A DNA stretch of 7,064 nt from Tenderia sp965602225 (lineage in GTDB: Bacteria > Pseudomonadota > Gammaproteobacteria > Tenderiales > Tenderiaceae), in assembly GCA_965602225.1 (NCBI GenBank), contig CBFCYE010000068.1, forward strand, positions 1 through 7,064, given 5' to 3'. The notes under the pieces are model-generated. The model did not search any database, had not been told where the DNA came from, and was given only the letters and a program-made list of their open reading frames with translations. Positions 1-6,769 of the stretch are shown piece after piece. Each line of letters opens with the position of its first letter. The first letter of the stretch is position 1. The position numbers were made by a program, and so were the translations under genes.

Positions 1-306
1 GACCGCGGTACAGATCAGGCTATCACCATCCCGCAGGGCAGCACTGTACTCAACGTGATTGCCTCAGCCATGTTTGATCCTGCAGCCTTTGAAGCGCCCG
101 ACCAGTTCAACCCCGAACGAGACTATGGAAAGAGCTTCCATTTCGGCTTTGGCTCACACGAATGCATGGGTAAGAGTGTCGGCATGGTGATGATCCCCGA
201 GATGGTACGCCAGGTATTGCGTCGTCCCGGCATAAAAGCAGATGGACCGATGGAATACAAAGGAAAACCCTTTCCGGAACAGTATCGATTTTCGTGGGAT
301 AGATAG
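1..306 (+). CDS. Cytochrome P450, C-terminal part (5' end outside window)
   Basis: The reading frame is open from base 1 to the TAG at 304-306 and gives 101 residues. It carries the end of a P450 fold. A PERF-type meander segment (FNPERD) is followed directly by the heme loop FGFGSHECMG, which fits the family pattern FxxGxxxCxG. The thiolate cysteine is codon 55 (bases 163-165). P450s are heme monooxygenases or peroxide-rearranging enzymes, and bacterial ones are usually cytosolic. After the cysteine the usual small-residue, Ala-Arg and Glu pattern of the L helix is replaced by KSVGMVMIPEM, and the tail ends in PFPEQYRFSWD. This is unlike common bacterial CYPs and is reminiscent of P450 domains paired or fused with heme peroxidases/dioxygenases; that resemblance is from memory. 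The ATG at 70 and the ATT at 55 are internal codons, not starts. Substrate, N-terminus and any fusion partner cannot be seen. The gene ends at a strong terminator shared with the convergent diheme cytochrome. Confidence 0.93.
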   Translation, partial: DRGTDQAITIPQGSTVLNVIASAMFDPAAFEAPDQFNPERDYGKSFHFGFGSHECMGKSVGMVMIPEMVRQVLRRPGIKADGPMEYKGKPFPEQYRFSWDR

Positions 307-339
307 AAAAAAGGCGGCATCTAAAATGCCGCCTTTTTT
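307..339. terminator. Bidirectional Rho-independent terminator
   Basis: A perfect inverted repeat has 14-base arms, 307-320 (A6 then GGCGGCAT) and 326-339 (ATGCCGCC then T6), around a 5-base loop CTAAA. The GC-rich stem core is flanked by an A-run on one side and a T-run on the other, so it works as an intrinsic terminator in both directions. It starts immediately after the P450 stop codon (304-306) and lies 11 bases beyond the stop codon of the convergent diheme cytochrome gene (351-353). It therefore serves both genes. Confidence 0.95.
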
Positions 340-350
340 ATAATCGCGTA

Positions 351-2255
351 TTAAAGCGTTTTTAGATATTCCACCAACGCCAAGCGTTGTTGATCATCGA
401 TTGGCGGTAACCATTCCAGTTCAAATGAACCATCGGCCTTTCTGATTGCTTTACCCGAACCATCTACCTTAATCACACCCGTCACGCCGACGGCATATTC
501 ATGACCAGTATTTCTATTGGCAGGCAGTGAGGTGTCAAATTCAAACAGCTCTGGATACTCTGTCTTGTCCTTGCTTAGCAAACCAACCTTGGCTGGATCA
601 AACTCGCGACTGCCAACCGTAAAACGATTGGAACGGCAGACCTTACCCTCAGAGATCTCTGCATCACTGCAACTGGGCAGGAATAACTCGTACAGATTAG
701 GCACCGAACCATTATGCAGATAGGGTGCGGTGGCCCAGATGCCGTTCAAAGGTCTGGCCTTGTAGGCATTCAGATTGTTGGGAAAGTCATTGTTGATCTC
801 AAAATCCAAATGAAAATTGGTTTCACCTTTAACTGGGTTTCCGAAGTATGCGGCAATGATATCGTAAAGCCACTCGGCCCTGGCGCGTAACCAGGACTTA
901 TCTGGATCGCTGGCAATGATCACGCCCTGTGCGGCATTTTGCAGTGCAAATACTACGGCGGTGGTATCAGCAAAATCCTCTTTACCATCAAGACCAATAG
1001 CACGACCTTTTAAGATACCGCTATTGCCCTGGTAGGTCAGCGCATTCGTTGCCATTTGTGGATCGGTACCAATGATAGAGACACTAGCAAATTGTGCCTC
1101 CACCAGACGTTTATCATCATCGCGAATAAATGCGTCATCATCACTGTGACACAACTGGCATTTATAGGTCTTGAATACGTCCTCGCCCTGCTCTGCAAGT
1201 TTCATATCAATGGCAGGCAAGATTTCTTCAGGCCAAAGCGGCGACTGTAAACTAACCAGATGCCGTTCTAATCGACCCAAGTTACGTTTATCGACTGAGG
1301 CCTTATAACCCAGCAGGATCTCCTGCTTTTCAAGGCTAAAATCGGAAAACACACCTAGCACTTCACCAGTATTTCTGCCCAATGGCCCAAGAAAGCCGGC
1401 AGGGGGGCCATCATTATTATTGGCAACACCGTTCCACTGCACATAATCATGCTGCGGTGTATCCCACAAAAATGGATAACTAACAGGCGCGTTTGGTGGA
1501 TTCGAATTAGTGCTATCCCCTGGCGTCATATGGCCCAGGATACGATTAAAGATACGACCAAAGGCATCGAGCCGGCCGTAACCGTAATCAACCAGCTGAG
1601 CACCGTTGATGGGCAGATTGACTTGGTTATAAGTCTTCAACCAATCCAGTGATGCCTTTAGCTCAGTACGTGCAGCCACCAGGTCTTGTGACATGTTTTG
1701 TGCCAGGCGGGCCAACTTGGCCTCATCATTGAGTGTCGCCGCCAAGGCCAACTCCAAGGCCCGCAACATGCCATCCATATCCGTCAGCGCCTGGCCACCA
1801 TCGATGCGAATTCCAACACCCTTGTAATTAACCTGGCCGGTATGACAGGCAGCACAGGTAAAACCCACATATTCCTTATCCTGGTAGCTATCCTTAACAA
1901 AACCGACGGGCAATGCATCCGGGTTGTTCCAACTATCACGCTGGATCAGATAACGATATTTGCTCATATTGTCAGGGTTACGAAACAGGGCCTCATTGTC
2001 GGCCTGTTCAAGATGCAGAAACAGATCATAGGGCATGAAATCAGAACCCTGGGTCGTGCTGTAAAACCAGAGGCTATCCCAGCGGTCCCAGTTCTGGTCT
2101 AGATAGACCACCTTTTCAGTCGCATCACCAAAATGATCCTCAGGCATTGCAACAGCCGCGCGATCCGCACTCGTCACCACGCCTTCAGAGACATAAGTAC
2201 AACTGGCCAGCATCGAGCCGAACAGCAACAATGGCAGCGTATATCGTTTTTTCAT
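351..2255 (-). CDS. RoxA-like diheme c-type cytochrome lipoprotein (cytochrome c peroxidase superfamily)
   Basis: This is a 634-residue protein with a lipoprotein signal: basic MKKR, a hydrophobic stretch and lipobox LASC with Cys19. The next residue is Thr, not Asp, which favours the outer membrane. Two covalent heme motifs are visible, CAACH (residues 134-138) and CQLCH (366-370). PYLHNGSVPNLYEL follows around 511-524; its His514 is a plausible axial or active-site ligand, as in diheme peroxidases and the rubber oxygenase RoxA. VGSREFDPAKVG near 547 is, from memory, typical of proteins annotated as di-heme cytochrome C peroxidase. Two further cysteines (529, 540) could form a disulfide. The length is close to RoxA (under 700 residues) and about twice that of classical CcpA peroxidases. 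Family chemistry is peroxide reduction or O2-dependent cleavage of hydrophobic substrates; the substrate here is unknown. The ATG at 2255 is preferred over the in-frame TTG at 2261 because AAGGA lies 7 bases before it. The gene is 175 bases downstream of DUF1499 and probably has its own promoter. Confidence 0.88.
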   Translation of the reverse strand: MKKRYTLPLLLFGSMLASCTYVSEGVVTSADRAAVAMPEDHFGDATEKVVYLDQNWDRWDSLWFYSTTQGSDFMPYDLFLHLEQADNEALFRNPDNMSKYRYLIQRDSWNNPDALPVGFVKDSYQDKEYVGFTCAACHTGQVNYKGVGIRIDGGQALTDMDGMLRALELALAATLNDEAKLARLAQNMSQDLVAARTELKASLDWLKTYNQVNLPINGAQLVDYGYGRLDAFGRIFNRILGHMTPGDSTNSNPPNAPVSYPFLWDTPQHDYVQWNGVANNNDGPPAGFLGPLGRNTGEVLGVFSDFSLEKQEILLGYKASVDKRNLGRLERHLVSLQSPLWPEEILPAIDMKLAEQGEDVFKTYKCQLCHSDDDAFIRDDDKRLVEAQFASVSIIGTDPQMATNALTYQGNSGILKGRAIGLDGKEDFADTTAVVFALQNAAQGVIIASDPDKSWLRARAEWLYDIIAAYFGNPVKGETNFHLDFEINNDFPNNLNAYKARPLNGIWATAPYLHNGSVPNLYELFLPSCSDAEISEGKVCRSNRFTVGSREFDPAKVGLLSKDKTEYPELFEFDTSLPANRNTGHEYAVGVTGVIKVDGSGKAIRKADGSFELEWLPPIDDQQRLALVEYLKTL

Positions 2256-2262
2256 CACCAAA

Positions 2263-2267
2263 TCCTT
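2263..2267 (-). promoter_or_regulatory. Shine-Dalgarno of the diheme cytochrome gene
   Basis: On the minus strand AAGGA is followed by 7 bases (TTTGGTG) and then ATG at 2255. This is an ideal ribosome binding site for that ATG. The upstream in-frame TTG (2261) and GTG (2258) would sit almost on top of it, so the site decides the start. Confidence 0.8.
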
Positions 2268-2388
2268 TTGGTCATATCATTTTTAAAGCACAGCGGAATG
2301 AGCTGTACATGTGAATATCTACAAGAAGGCTGCAAGTTTAGATGAGAGTTGGTTTTAGTGCGAGAATTGATTAAAAGTTTTTACATAA

Positions 2389-2394
2389 ATAATA
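2389..2394 (-). promoter_or_regulatory. Possible -10 element for the diheme cytochrome gene (weak)
   Basis: The 175 bases between DUF1499 and the diheme cytochrome gene include a very AT-rich patch at about 2371-2402. Read on the minus strand it holds TATTAT (5 of 6 matches to TATAAT). The best -35-like sequence upstream, TTGTAT, is 19 bases away, which is too long for a good sigma-70 promoter. Two copies of GTAAAA flank the patch. I see no hairpin with a T-run that would terminate DUF1499 transcription, so readthrough into the cytochrome gene is possible. Confidence 0.22.
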
Positions 2395-2430
2395 TTGTTT
2401 TACGCAATCGGTAATACAACTTCTTTCCTT

Positions 2431-2925
2431 TTACCTCTGTACTGTATCTACTTGATCATCAAGTTGACTGAGCGAAGAATTGAACAATAAACGTATCCTC
2501 TCAATGCGCTCTCTATTAACACCAAAATCCGACCGCCCCACTCTCGATGCCGAACGAACATGAATAACCTGATTCTTGGCATCCATTCTTAGCTCTACAT
2601 CATCAACAAAGCCCAGCCACTTAGTGGTAAAGCTGGCCCAAAGATAGGTTTCATCATCCGTTTGAATAGTGCCGCCATTGGCCACTACAGCCTGTTTGGC
2701 TCTATGCCAGGCACTATCTGCAGCATCATTAAATACAAAGGGCGCAATATAGGCTATTTGTGATTTATCCTCACTACAGACGCAATTTGGCGTGTTTGGG
2801 CAAGGGCTTAATTGGCCAGCTATTAAGCCAGTTTTGCCCTCTCCCTTAGGCAACAGCTTGATTACGAACGTCAACAAGGCCAGCACCACAACAATTCCAA
2901 TAAACCAATACATAGTTGTTTTCAT
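2431..2925 (-). CDS. DUF1499 family membrane-anchored protein
   Basis: This is a 164-residue protein with one N-terminal hydrophobic helix (residues about 6-25, MYWFIGIVVVLALL onward) and no lipobox, so it is probably anchored in the inner membrane with the rest in the periplasm. The family signature CPNTPNCVCS (Cys42, Cys48, Cys50) follows the helix. The downstream core runs from AWHRAKQAV through YLWASFTTKWLGFVDDVELR to a tail containing SRVGRSDFGVNRERIE, all typical of DUF1499. The biochemical function of the family is not known to me. Start choice: ATG at 2925 has GGGA about 5 bases upstream, whereas the in-frame ATG at 2946, which would add MAFIGKT, has no recognisable ribosome site. The longer form cannot be excluded. 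It is transcribed away from the mscS-type gene, with a 145-base divergent gap that holds no convincing sigma-70 promoter by eye. Confidence 0.87.
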   Translation of the reverse strand: MKTTMYWFIGIVVVLALLTFVIKLLPKGEGKTGLIAGQLSPCPNTPNCVCSEDKSQIAYIAPFVFNDAADSAWHRAKQAVVANGGTIQTDDETYLWASFTTKWLGFVDDVELRMDAKNQVIHVRSASRVGRSDFGVNRERIERIRLLFNSSLSQLDDQVDTVQR

Positions 2926-3070
2926 TGTTTTCCCGATAAAAGCCATGTTAGTTCAAATCACTCTGGCCCAGAATTTCATAGTGGCCAACGGCGCTGTTAA
3001 GTGGTGAAATACTATACAGCGAGATTTTTGAACCCCGCAGCCATTATATAAAACAAAAAGAAGAGCACCT

Positions 3071-4147
3071 ATGGATAGCCAAACACTACCTGATTTACTA
3101 CAACCAATGCTGCAGCTCTTCGATAACTACCCCTATCTTAAGGCCGTTATTGTCCTGTTTATCAGTCTGATGCTGGCCAAACTGGTAGCGTTTATAGTCG
3201 TCAACATTCTCGGCAATCTGGCAAAACGTACCGGTAACCATCTAGACGATAAAATCGCAGAGATCCTGCACCGGCCCTTGTTCTGGTCTGTCGTGCTCAT
3301 TGGCCTATTGATCTCAATCAATACCATGCAACCAGCAGAATTGGTGGCAAGCATAAGCCGTGGCCTGGTGCTGAGTCTGCTCGCCATCATCGGCACATCA
3401 TTCACCATTCGTCTATTACGAACAGTAACCGACAGCATCAGTAAAAATGCCAAGGCGAATTCACTGATTCGGCCGCAGACCCTGCCCTTGTTCAACAACC
3501 TTGGTTTGATAATCGTCATCGCACTGGCCAGCTATGTGATATTTCAGATATGGAATATAGATATGACCGCCTGGGTTGCATCAGCGGGTGTCGTCGGTAT
3601 CGCCATAGGCTTTGCCGCCAAAGACACACTGGCCAATCTATTTTCCGGGGTATTTATACTAGCCGACGCACCCTACAAAATCGGTGACTACGTTGTGCTG
3701 GAAAGCGGCGAGCGTGGCAAGGTCACAAACATTGGCATCCGCAGCACTCGCCTACTCACCCGTGATGATGTCGAAATTACTATCCCCAATTCGATCATGG
3801 GCAATACCCGCATTGTCAATGAGTCTGGTGGACCACATGAAAAATTTCGCATCAAGGTCGCAGTGGGTGTTGCCTATGGCAGCGACGTCGATCAAGTACG
3901 ACAAATATTGCATGACATCGCAATAGCAGAACCAGGAGTCTGCGCAGAACCAGAACCACGTATACGCTTTGTAGCCTTTGGTGCTTCAAGCTTAGACTTT
4001 GAATTGCAATCCTGGGTAGAAAATCCAGAACTACGTGGCCGAGTGCTCGACTCACTCAACACCAGCATCTACAAACGCTTCATGGCTGAAGGAATCGAAA
4101 TCCCTTACTCTAAACATGATTTATACATCAAAGAAATGCCGCAATAA
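3071..4147 (+). CDS. MscS-family mechanosensitive ion channel
   Basis: This 358-residue inner-membrane channel would open under membrane tension and release ions or small osmolytes on hypo-osmotic shock. Hydrophobic segments lie at about 23-48, 69-85, 95-117 and 139-160. They are followed by the pore helix at about 166-198 with the Gly/Ala-spaced packing pattern ASAGVVGIAIGFAAKDTLAN, characteristic of MscS TM3. The beta domain follows (DAPYKIGDYVVL, then ITIPNSIMGNTRIVN at 236-250), and then the mixed alpha/beta vestibule domain to about residue 345. The extra membrane helices and the length resemble mid-size MscS paralogues such as E. coli YnaI more than MscS itself (286 residues). The start is supported by GAG 5 bases before the ATG, within AAGAAGAG. 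No clear terminator follows. The downstream cyclase gene is 136 bases away on the same strand and has its own -10 element. Confidence 0.93.
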   Translation: MDSQTLPDLLQPMLQLFDNYPYLKAVIVLFISLMLAKLVAFIVVNILGNLAKRTGNHLDDKIAEILHRPLFWSVVLIGLLISINTMQPAELVASISRGLVLSLLAIIGTSFTIRLLRTVTDSISKNAKANSLIRPQTLPLFNNLGLIIVIALASYVIFQIWNIDMTAWVASAGVVGIAIGFAAKDTLANLFSGVFILADAPYKIGDYVVLESGERGKVTNIGIRSTRLLTRDDVEITIPNSIMGNTRIVNESGGPHEKFRIKVAVGVAYGSDVDQVRQILHDIAIAEPGVCAEPEPRIRFVAFGASSLDFELQSWVENPELRGRVLDSLNTSIYKRFMAEGIEIPYSKHDLYIKEMPQ

Positions 4148-4215
4148 AATAGCTCCCACCCTTAAACACAAATACGCCTTCATTTGCTGTGGATTTTATG
4201 ACCATTCAGTTTAAG

Positions 4216-4221
4216 TATAAT
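4216..4221 (+). promoter_or_regulatory. Probable sigma-70 -10 element upstream of the cyclase gene
   Basis: A perfect TATAAT lies 62 bases before the cyclase ATG, in the gap after the MscS-type gene. The expected -35 region (about 4192-4199, GATTTTAT) is a poor match to TTGACA, and there is no extended -10 TG. A transcript from here would have a leader of roughly 55 bases. If it is real, the promoter is weak or needs an activator. Confidence 0.4.
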
Positions 4222-4283
4222 AGCCTCGATATCTGGTATAGACTTCAGTAACACTTTATTTATTGGATTTAAGCTCGCAAATT

Positions 4284-5324
4284 ATGGCAAGTAACAATAA
4301 ATCAACAGAACAACTAAAAACAGAAATCGAACAACTTCGTCACGAACTATCATTAGCCAACAGGGCAAAAGAAGAAAACAGCCGCCTTAAACAACTCTTC
4401 TTTTCCGCCGAAGAGATTAATCAATCAGGCCCTCTATCCCTACTACCCTTTGCCATGCAAAACGCTGGACTGGGATTTTGGTCCGTCGACCTATGTAACC
4501 TAACCGCAAAATGGTCTGCCGAGATATGCGCCATACTCGGCATTGATCACCCAACTTTCGAACGTGAGCATGCGAGTTCATTCACCGTCGATAAATTCAT
4601 CGAATACGTACACCCGGATGATCAAGCCAGCGTAGGTAAACGCGTCAACGAATCAATCGAACGCAAGCAACGCTTCAATGAAAAATACAGAATGCGTCAC
4701 AATGATGGCTATTACATTTGGGTACACAGCATTGGCCAAACTGCCTACGCCGACGATAACACCCCCTTACACATGACCGGGTTTATCTGGGATATTACTG
4801 AAAACAAAGCCATGGAAGAGCAACTACGAGAGCTCTCCATCACAGATCCCCTCACAGGATTACACAATCGACGTAAGCTAAAGGAAATACTTGAGCAGGA
4901 GCTCGGTTGCAGCAAACGCTATGGCAAAATCATCAGTGCGGCAGTCATCGATATCGACCACTTCAAAATTATAAATGACAAACATGGCCATGACATGGGT
5001 GACCGGTTTCTGGTTGCACTTGCCAATCTCATGCGTACAACCTTCCGTGATGTTGACTATCTGTTCCGTTATGGTGGCGAAGAATTTGTCGTCATCATGC
5101 CCAATATTTCCGCACCTGAAGCGATACAAGCGACTAATCGACTCAGAAAGGGATTCATGGATAAGGGGATTGAGGGCATAAATGCAACGCTCAGCGCTGG
5201 TGTCGCCGACTCAGAAGGATTCAACATGTGTGACGGTTATGACCGACTTATCGAAATAGCTGATACAGCACTCTACAAAGCCAAAGATAGTGGACGCAAT
5301 CGAGTCTGTTGTTTGACAGGTTAA
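4284..5324 (+). CDS. PAS-GGDEF diguanylate cyclase
   Basis: This is a 346-residue soluble protein with no membrane segment or signal peptide. A charged heptad-like region at about 5-45 looks like a coiled coil for dimerisation. A PAS domain of the PAS_3 type follows at about 58-176 (GFWSVD, YVHPDD, YRMRHNDGYYIWV, GFIWDITENK), then a short linker and a GGDEF domain from about 185 (DPLTGLHNRR at 188-197). The active-site loop is GGEEF (264-268). The metal/substrate region DIDHFKIIND starts at Asp223. The product-inhibition site RxxD is present as RDVD (255-258), exactly five residues before GGEEF. It should make c-di-GMP from two GTP under PAS control; the PAS ligand is unknown. Start: ATG 4284 gives the natural N-terminus MASNNKST. 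The in-frame TTG at 4263 would add seven residues, and neither start has a strong Shine-Dalgarno. The gene converges on ung with 14 bases between stop codons and no terminator hairpin visible. Confidence 0.93.
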   Translation: MASNNKSTEQLKTEIEQLRHELSLANRAKEENSRLKQLFFSAEEINQSGPLSLLPFAMQNAGLGFWSVDLCNLTAKWSAEICAILGIDHPTFEREHASSFTVDKFIEYVHPDDQASVGKRVNESIERKQRFNEKYRMRHNDGYYIWVHSIGQTAYADDNTPLHMTGFIWDITENKAMEEQLRELSITDPLTGLHNRRKLKEILEQELGCSKRYGKIISAAVIDIDHFKIINDKHGHDMGDRFLVALANLMRTTFRDVDYLFRYGGEEFVVIMPNISAPEAIQATNRLRKGFMDKGIEGINATLSAGVADSEGFNMCDGYDRLIEIADTALYKAKDSGRNRVCCLTG

Positions 5325-5338
5325 GCCCAAGCTACGAG

Positions 5339-6046
5339 CTATTCCTCTAACGACCAATCGATAGGCTGCTTGCCTTGCTGTTTCAGGTATTGATTGGCCA
5401 ATGAAAAACAGCCAGAGCCCATAAAGGCGGTAAAATCCTTGCCCGTTTTGGTGGCACCTAATGGGCTTGGGTGAGAGGTTTTGATGACGCAATGTTTAGA
5501 GCTATCAACCACAGCACAGACATCATGAGCAAAACGGCCCCATGCCATAAACACCACCCCTTGTTTATGTTCATTAATATGCTGGATACAAGCATTGGTA
5601 AACCGTAACCAGCCCTGCTTGCTATGGCTATTGGCCTCAGCCGCACGTACAGTCAATGAGGCATTTAATAACAAAACACCCTGCTTGGCCCAGGCTTGCA
5701 AATTGCCTGAGCTTGGAATCTTCATACCCAAATCTCGATGCAGTTCTTTATAAATATTACGCAAGGAAGGCGGAATTTTAATGCCATCAGGCACACTAAA
5801 GCTTAAACCGTGGGCCTGCCCTTCACCGTGATATGGATCTTGGCCTACAATCACCACCTTAATATCATTAAAGGGTGTGTATAGAAAAGCGTTAAACCAT
5901 TGATCCTTTGGCGGATAGATCACCGCCCCGCTTTTCACTTCAGAGCTTAAAAACTCACGCAACTGAAACATGTAGTCTTGTGAAAACTCGCGTTCAAAAT
6001 GTGATTTCCAAGCGGGATCAAGTTGATCAATAATTTTATCGGCCAT
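5339..6046 (-). CDS. ung: Uracil-DNA glycosylase (family 1)
   Basis: This 235-residue enzyme (E. coli Ung has 229) removes uracil from DNA, whether from cytosine deamination or dUMP incorporation, and starts base excision repair in the cytoplasm. Visible motifs: the water-activating loop GQDPYHGEGQAHG with catalytic Asp70, the uracil-specificity segment LLLNASLTV with Asn128, and HPSPLGA with His192 and the minor-groove leucine Leu196. Spacings between these residues match E. coli Asp64, Asn123 and His187 within one residue. The C-terminus PIDW also matches. The leucine loop runs GATKTGKDFTAFMGSGCF (197-214) where E. coli has a segment about six residues shorter. ATG 6046 is chosen over the in-frame GTG at 6058; the purine-rich GAAG about 6 bases upstream favours it. 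The gene begins 18 bases after the DUF445 stop codon, so cotranscription is likely. Confidence 0.97.
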   Translation of the reverse strand: MADKIIDQLDPAWKSHFEREFSQDYMFQLREFLSSEVKSGAVIYPPKDQWFNAFLYTPFNDIKVVIVGQDPYHGEGQAHGLSFSVPDGIKIPPSLRNIYKELHRDLGMKIPSSGNLQAWAKQGVLLLNASLTVRAAEANSHSKQGWLRFTNACIQHINEHKQGVVFMAWGRFAHDVCAVVDSSKHCVIKTSHPSPLGATKTGKDFTAFMGSGCFSLANQYLKQQGKQPIDWSLEE

Positions 6047-6064
6047 GCTTAACTTCACTTCTGG

Positions 6065-6769
6065 TTATAAAACAATCGCCGCCGACAACAAACCGATCAG
6101 CCCACCAAACACACCACCCCACACCACCAGCCAACCGAGGTGTTCTTTGATCATCTGTTGAACCATCTCTTTCACCAGTTGCGGAGTAAGCTCTTCTAAG
6201 CGCGCATCGATGATCTCAGCAACCTTGGTGCGTATATCCGCCATCACTTCGGGTTGATCAATCTGCTCTTGCAGCAGCTGATTAAATGAATCCTTTTCTG
6301 ATATCTCAATAATGGATTCTTTCATCCCGGCAATAAACGGCTCCTTCAATGGCGTTAATGCCTCAGCACCACCCATCATCCCCAGCATGCCGCCAAATGA
6401 AGAATTCATAATCACCTCAATCAGCTTGTCGAATGACGGCTCAAAATCAACCTTCTCAATCACAGGGCCCAATTGCATGGTGGAGTGACTCGCCCCACCC
6501 GAAACAAAACGATCAATATTATCCTGAGTAAAGAACTGCTCCATCATCAGCGACTTGATCGCCGCTTTAAACTCTTCAAAACGCGCAGGAATCACTCCTG
6601 ACCCCACCAGGCCGGGAACCTTTTCAAACAACATATGAATAGCCAGCCAGTTGGTTAGGGCGCCCGACAAGGCAAACAGACCGACCATCATAATGAGTTC
6701 GTCTTGCAGGCCCCATCCTAATGCAAGCACAACGGTGGCAATTAAATTAGTTAAAACACTTTTGTTCAT
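6065..6769 (-). CDS. Short DUF445 family membrane protein
   Basis: This 234-residue protein has two N-terminal hydrophobic segments (about 5-20 and 25-48) and one at the C-terminus (about 211-234). The family hallmark is clear at 36-64: GALTNWLAIHMLF, then PGLVGSGVIPARFEEFK. The middle is amphipathic and helix-rich, with a Gly/Met-rich stretch (GGMLGMMGG, 126-134). Other DUF445 proteins such as E. coli YjiN are much longer (about 400 residues). This compact form keeps both ends of the fold, so it looks like a complete short subfamily rather than a truncation. Its function is not established. The ATG at 6769 is preceded by GAGAAG about 7 bases upstream, a good ribosome site. It lies between an FKBP isomerase gene (109-base gap) and ung (18-base gap), all on the minus strand. 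Confidence 0.88.
   Translation of the reverse strand: MNKSVLTNLIATVVLALGWGLQDELIMMVGLFALSGALTNWLAIHMLFEKVPGLVGSGVIPARFEEFKAAIKSLMMEQFFTQDNIDRFVSGGASHSTMQLGPVIEKVDFEPSFDKLIEVIMNSSFGGMLGMMGGAEALTPLKEPFIAGMKESIIEISEKDSFNQLLQEQIDQPEVMADIRTKVAEIIDARLEELTPQLVKEMVQQMIKEHLGWLVVWGGVFGGLIGLLSAAIVL

Noticed and set aside
1698..2102. Plus-strand open frame of 134 codons antisense to the diheme cytochrome
   Set aside because: It lies wholly inside a well-supported gene, has no recognisable domain and no ribosome site, and reads as a frame shadow.
2290..2306. ACAGC-N7-GCTGT inverted repeat in the leader of the diheme cytochrome gene as an operator
   Set aside because: Five-base arms are too short to distinguish from chance, and they match no regulator consensus I recognise.
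3045..3052. TATATAAA as -10 element for the MscS-type gene
   Set aside because: No -35 match lies at proper spacing (TTGAAC is only 11-13 bases away), and transcription would start almost at the ribosome site. The patch may be just AT-rich spacer.
3133..3519. Minus-strand open frame of 128 codons antisense to the MscS-type gene
   Set aside because: Its Arg/Leu/Met-rich composition is typical of reverse complements of membrane protein genes; no domain is visible.
4263..4283. TTG as start of the cyclase, adding MDLSSQI
   Set aside because: There is no ribosome site upstream of the TTG. The ATG at 4284 gives a typical soluble N-terminus. The same reasoning rejects the GTG at 6058 for ung and the TTG at 2261 for the diheme cytochrome.
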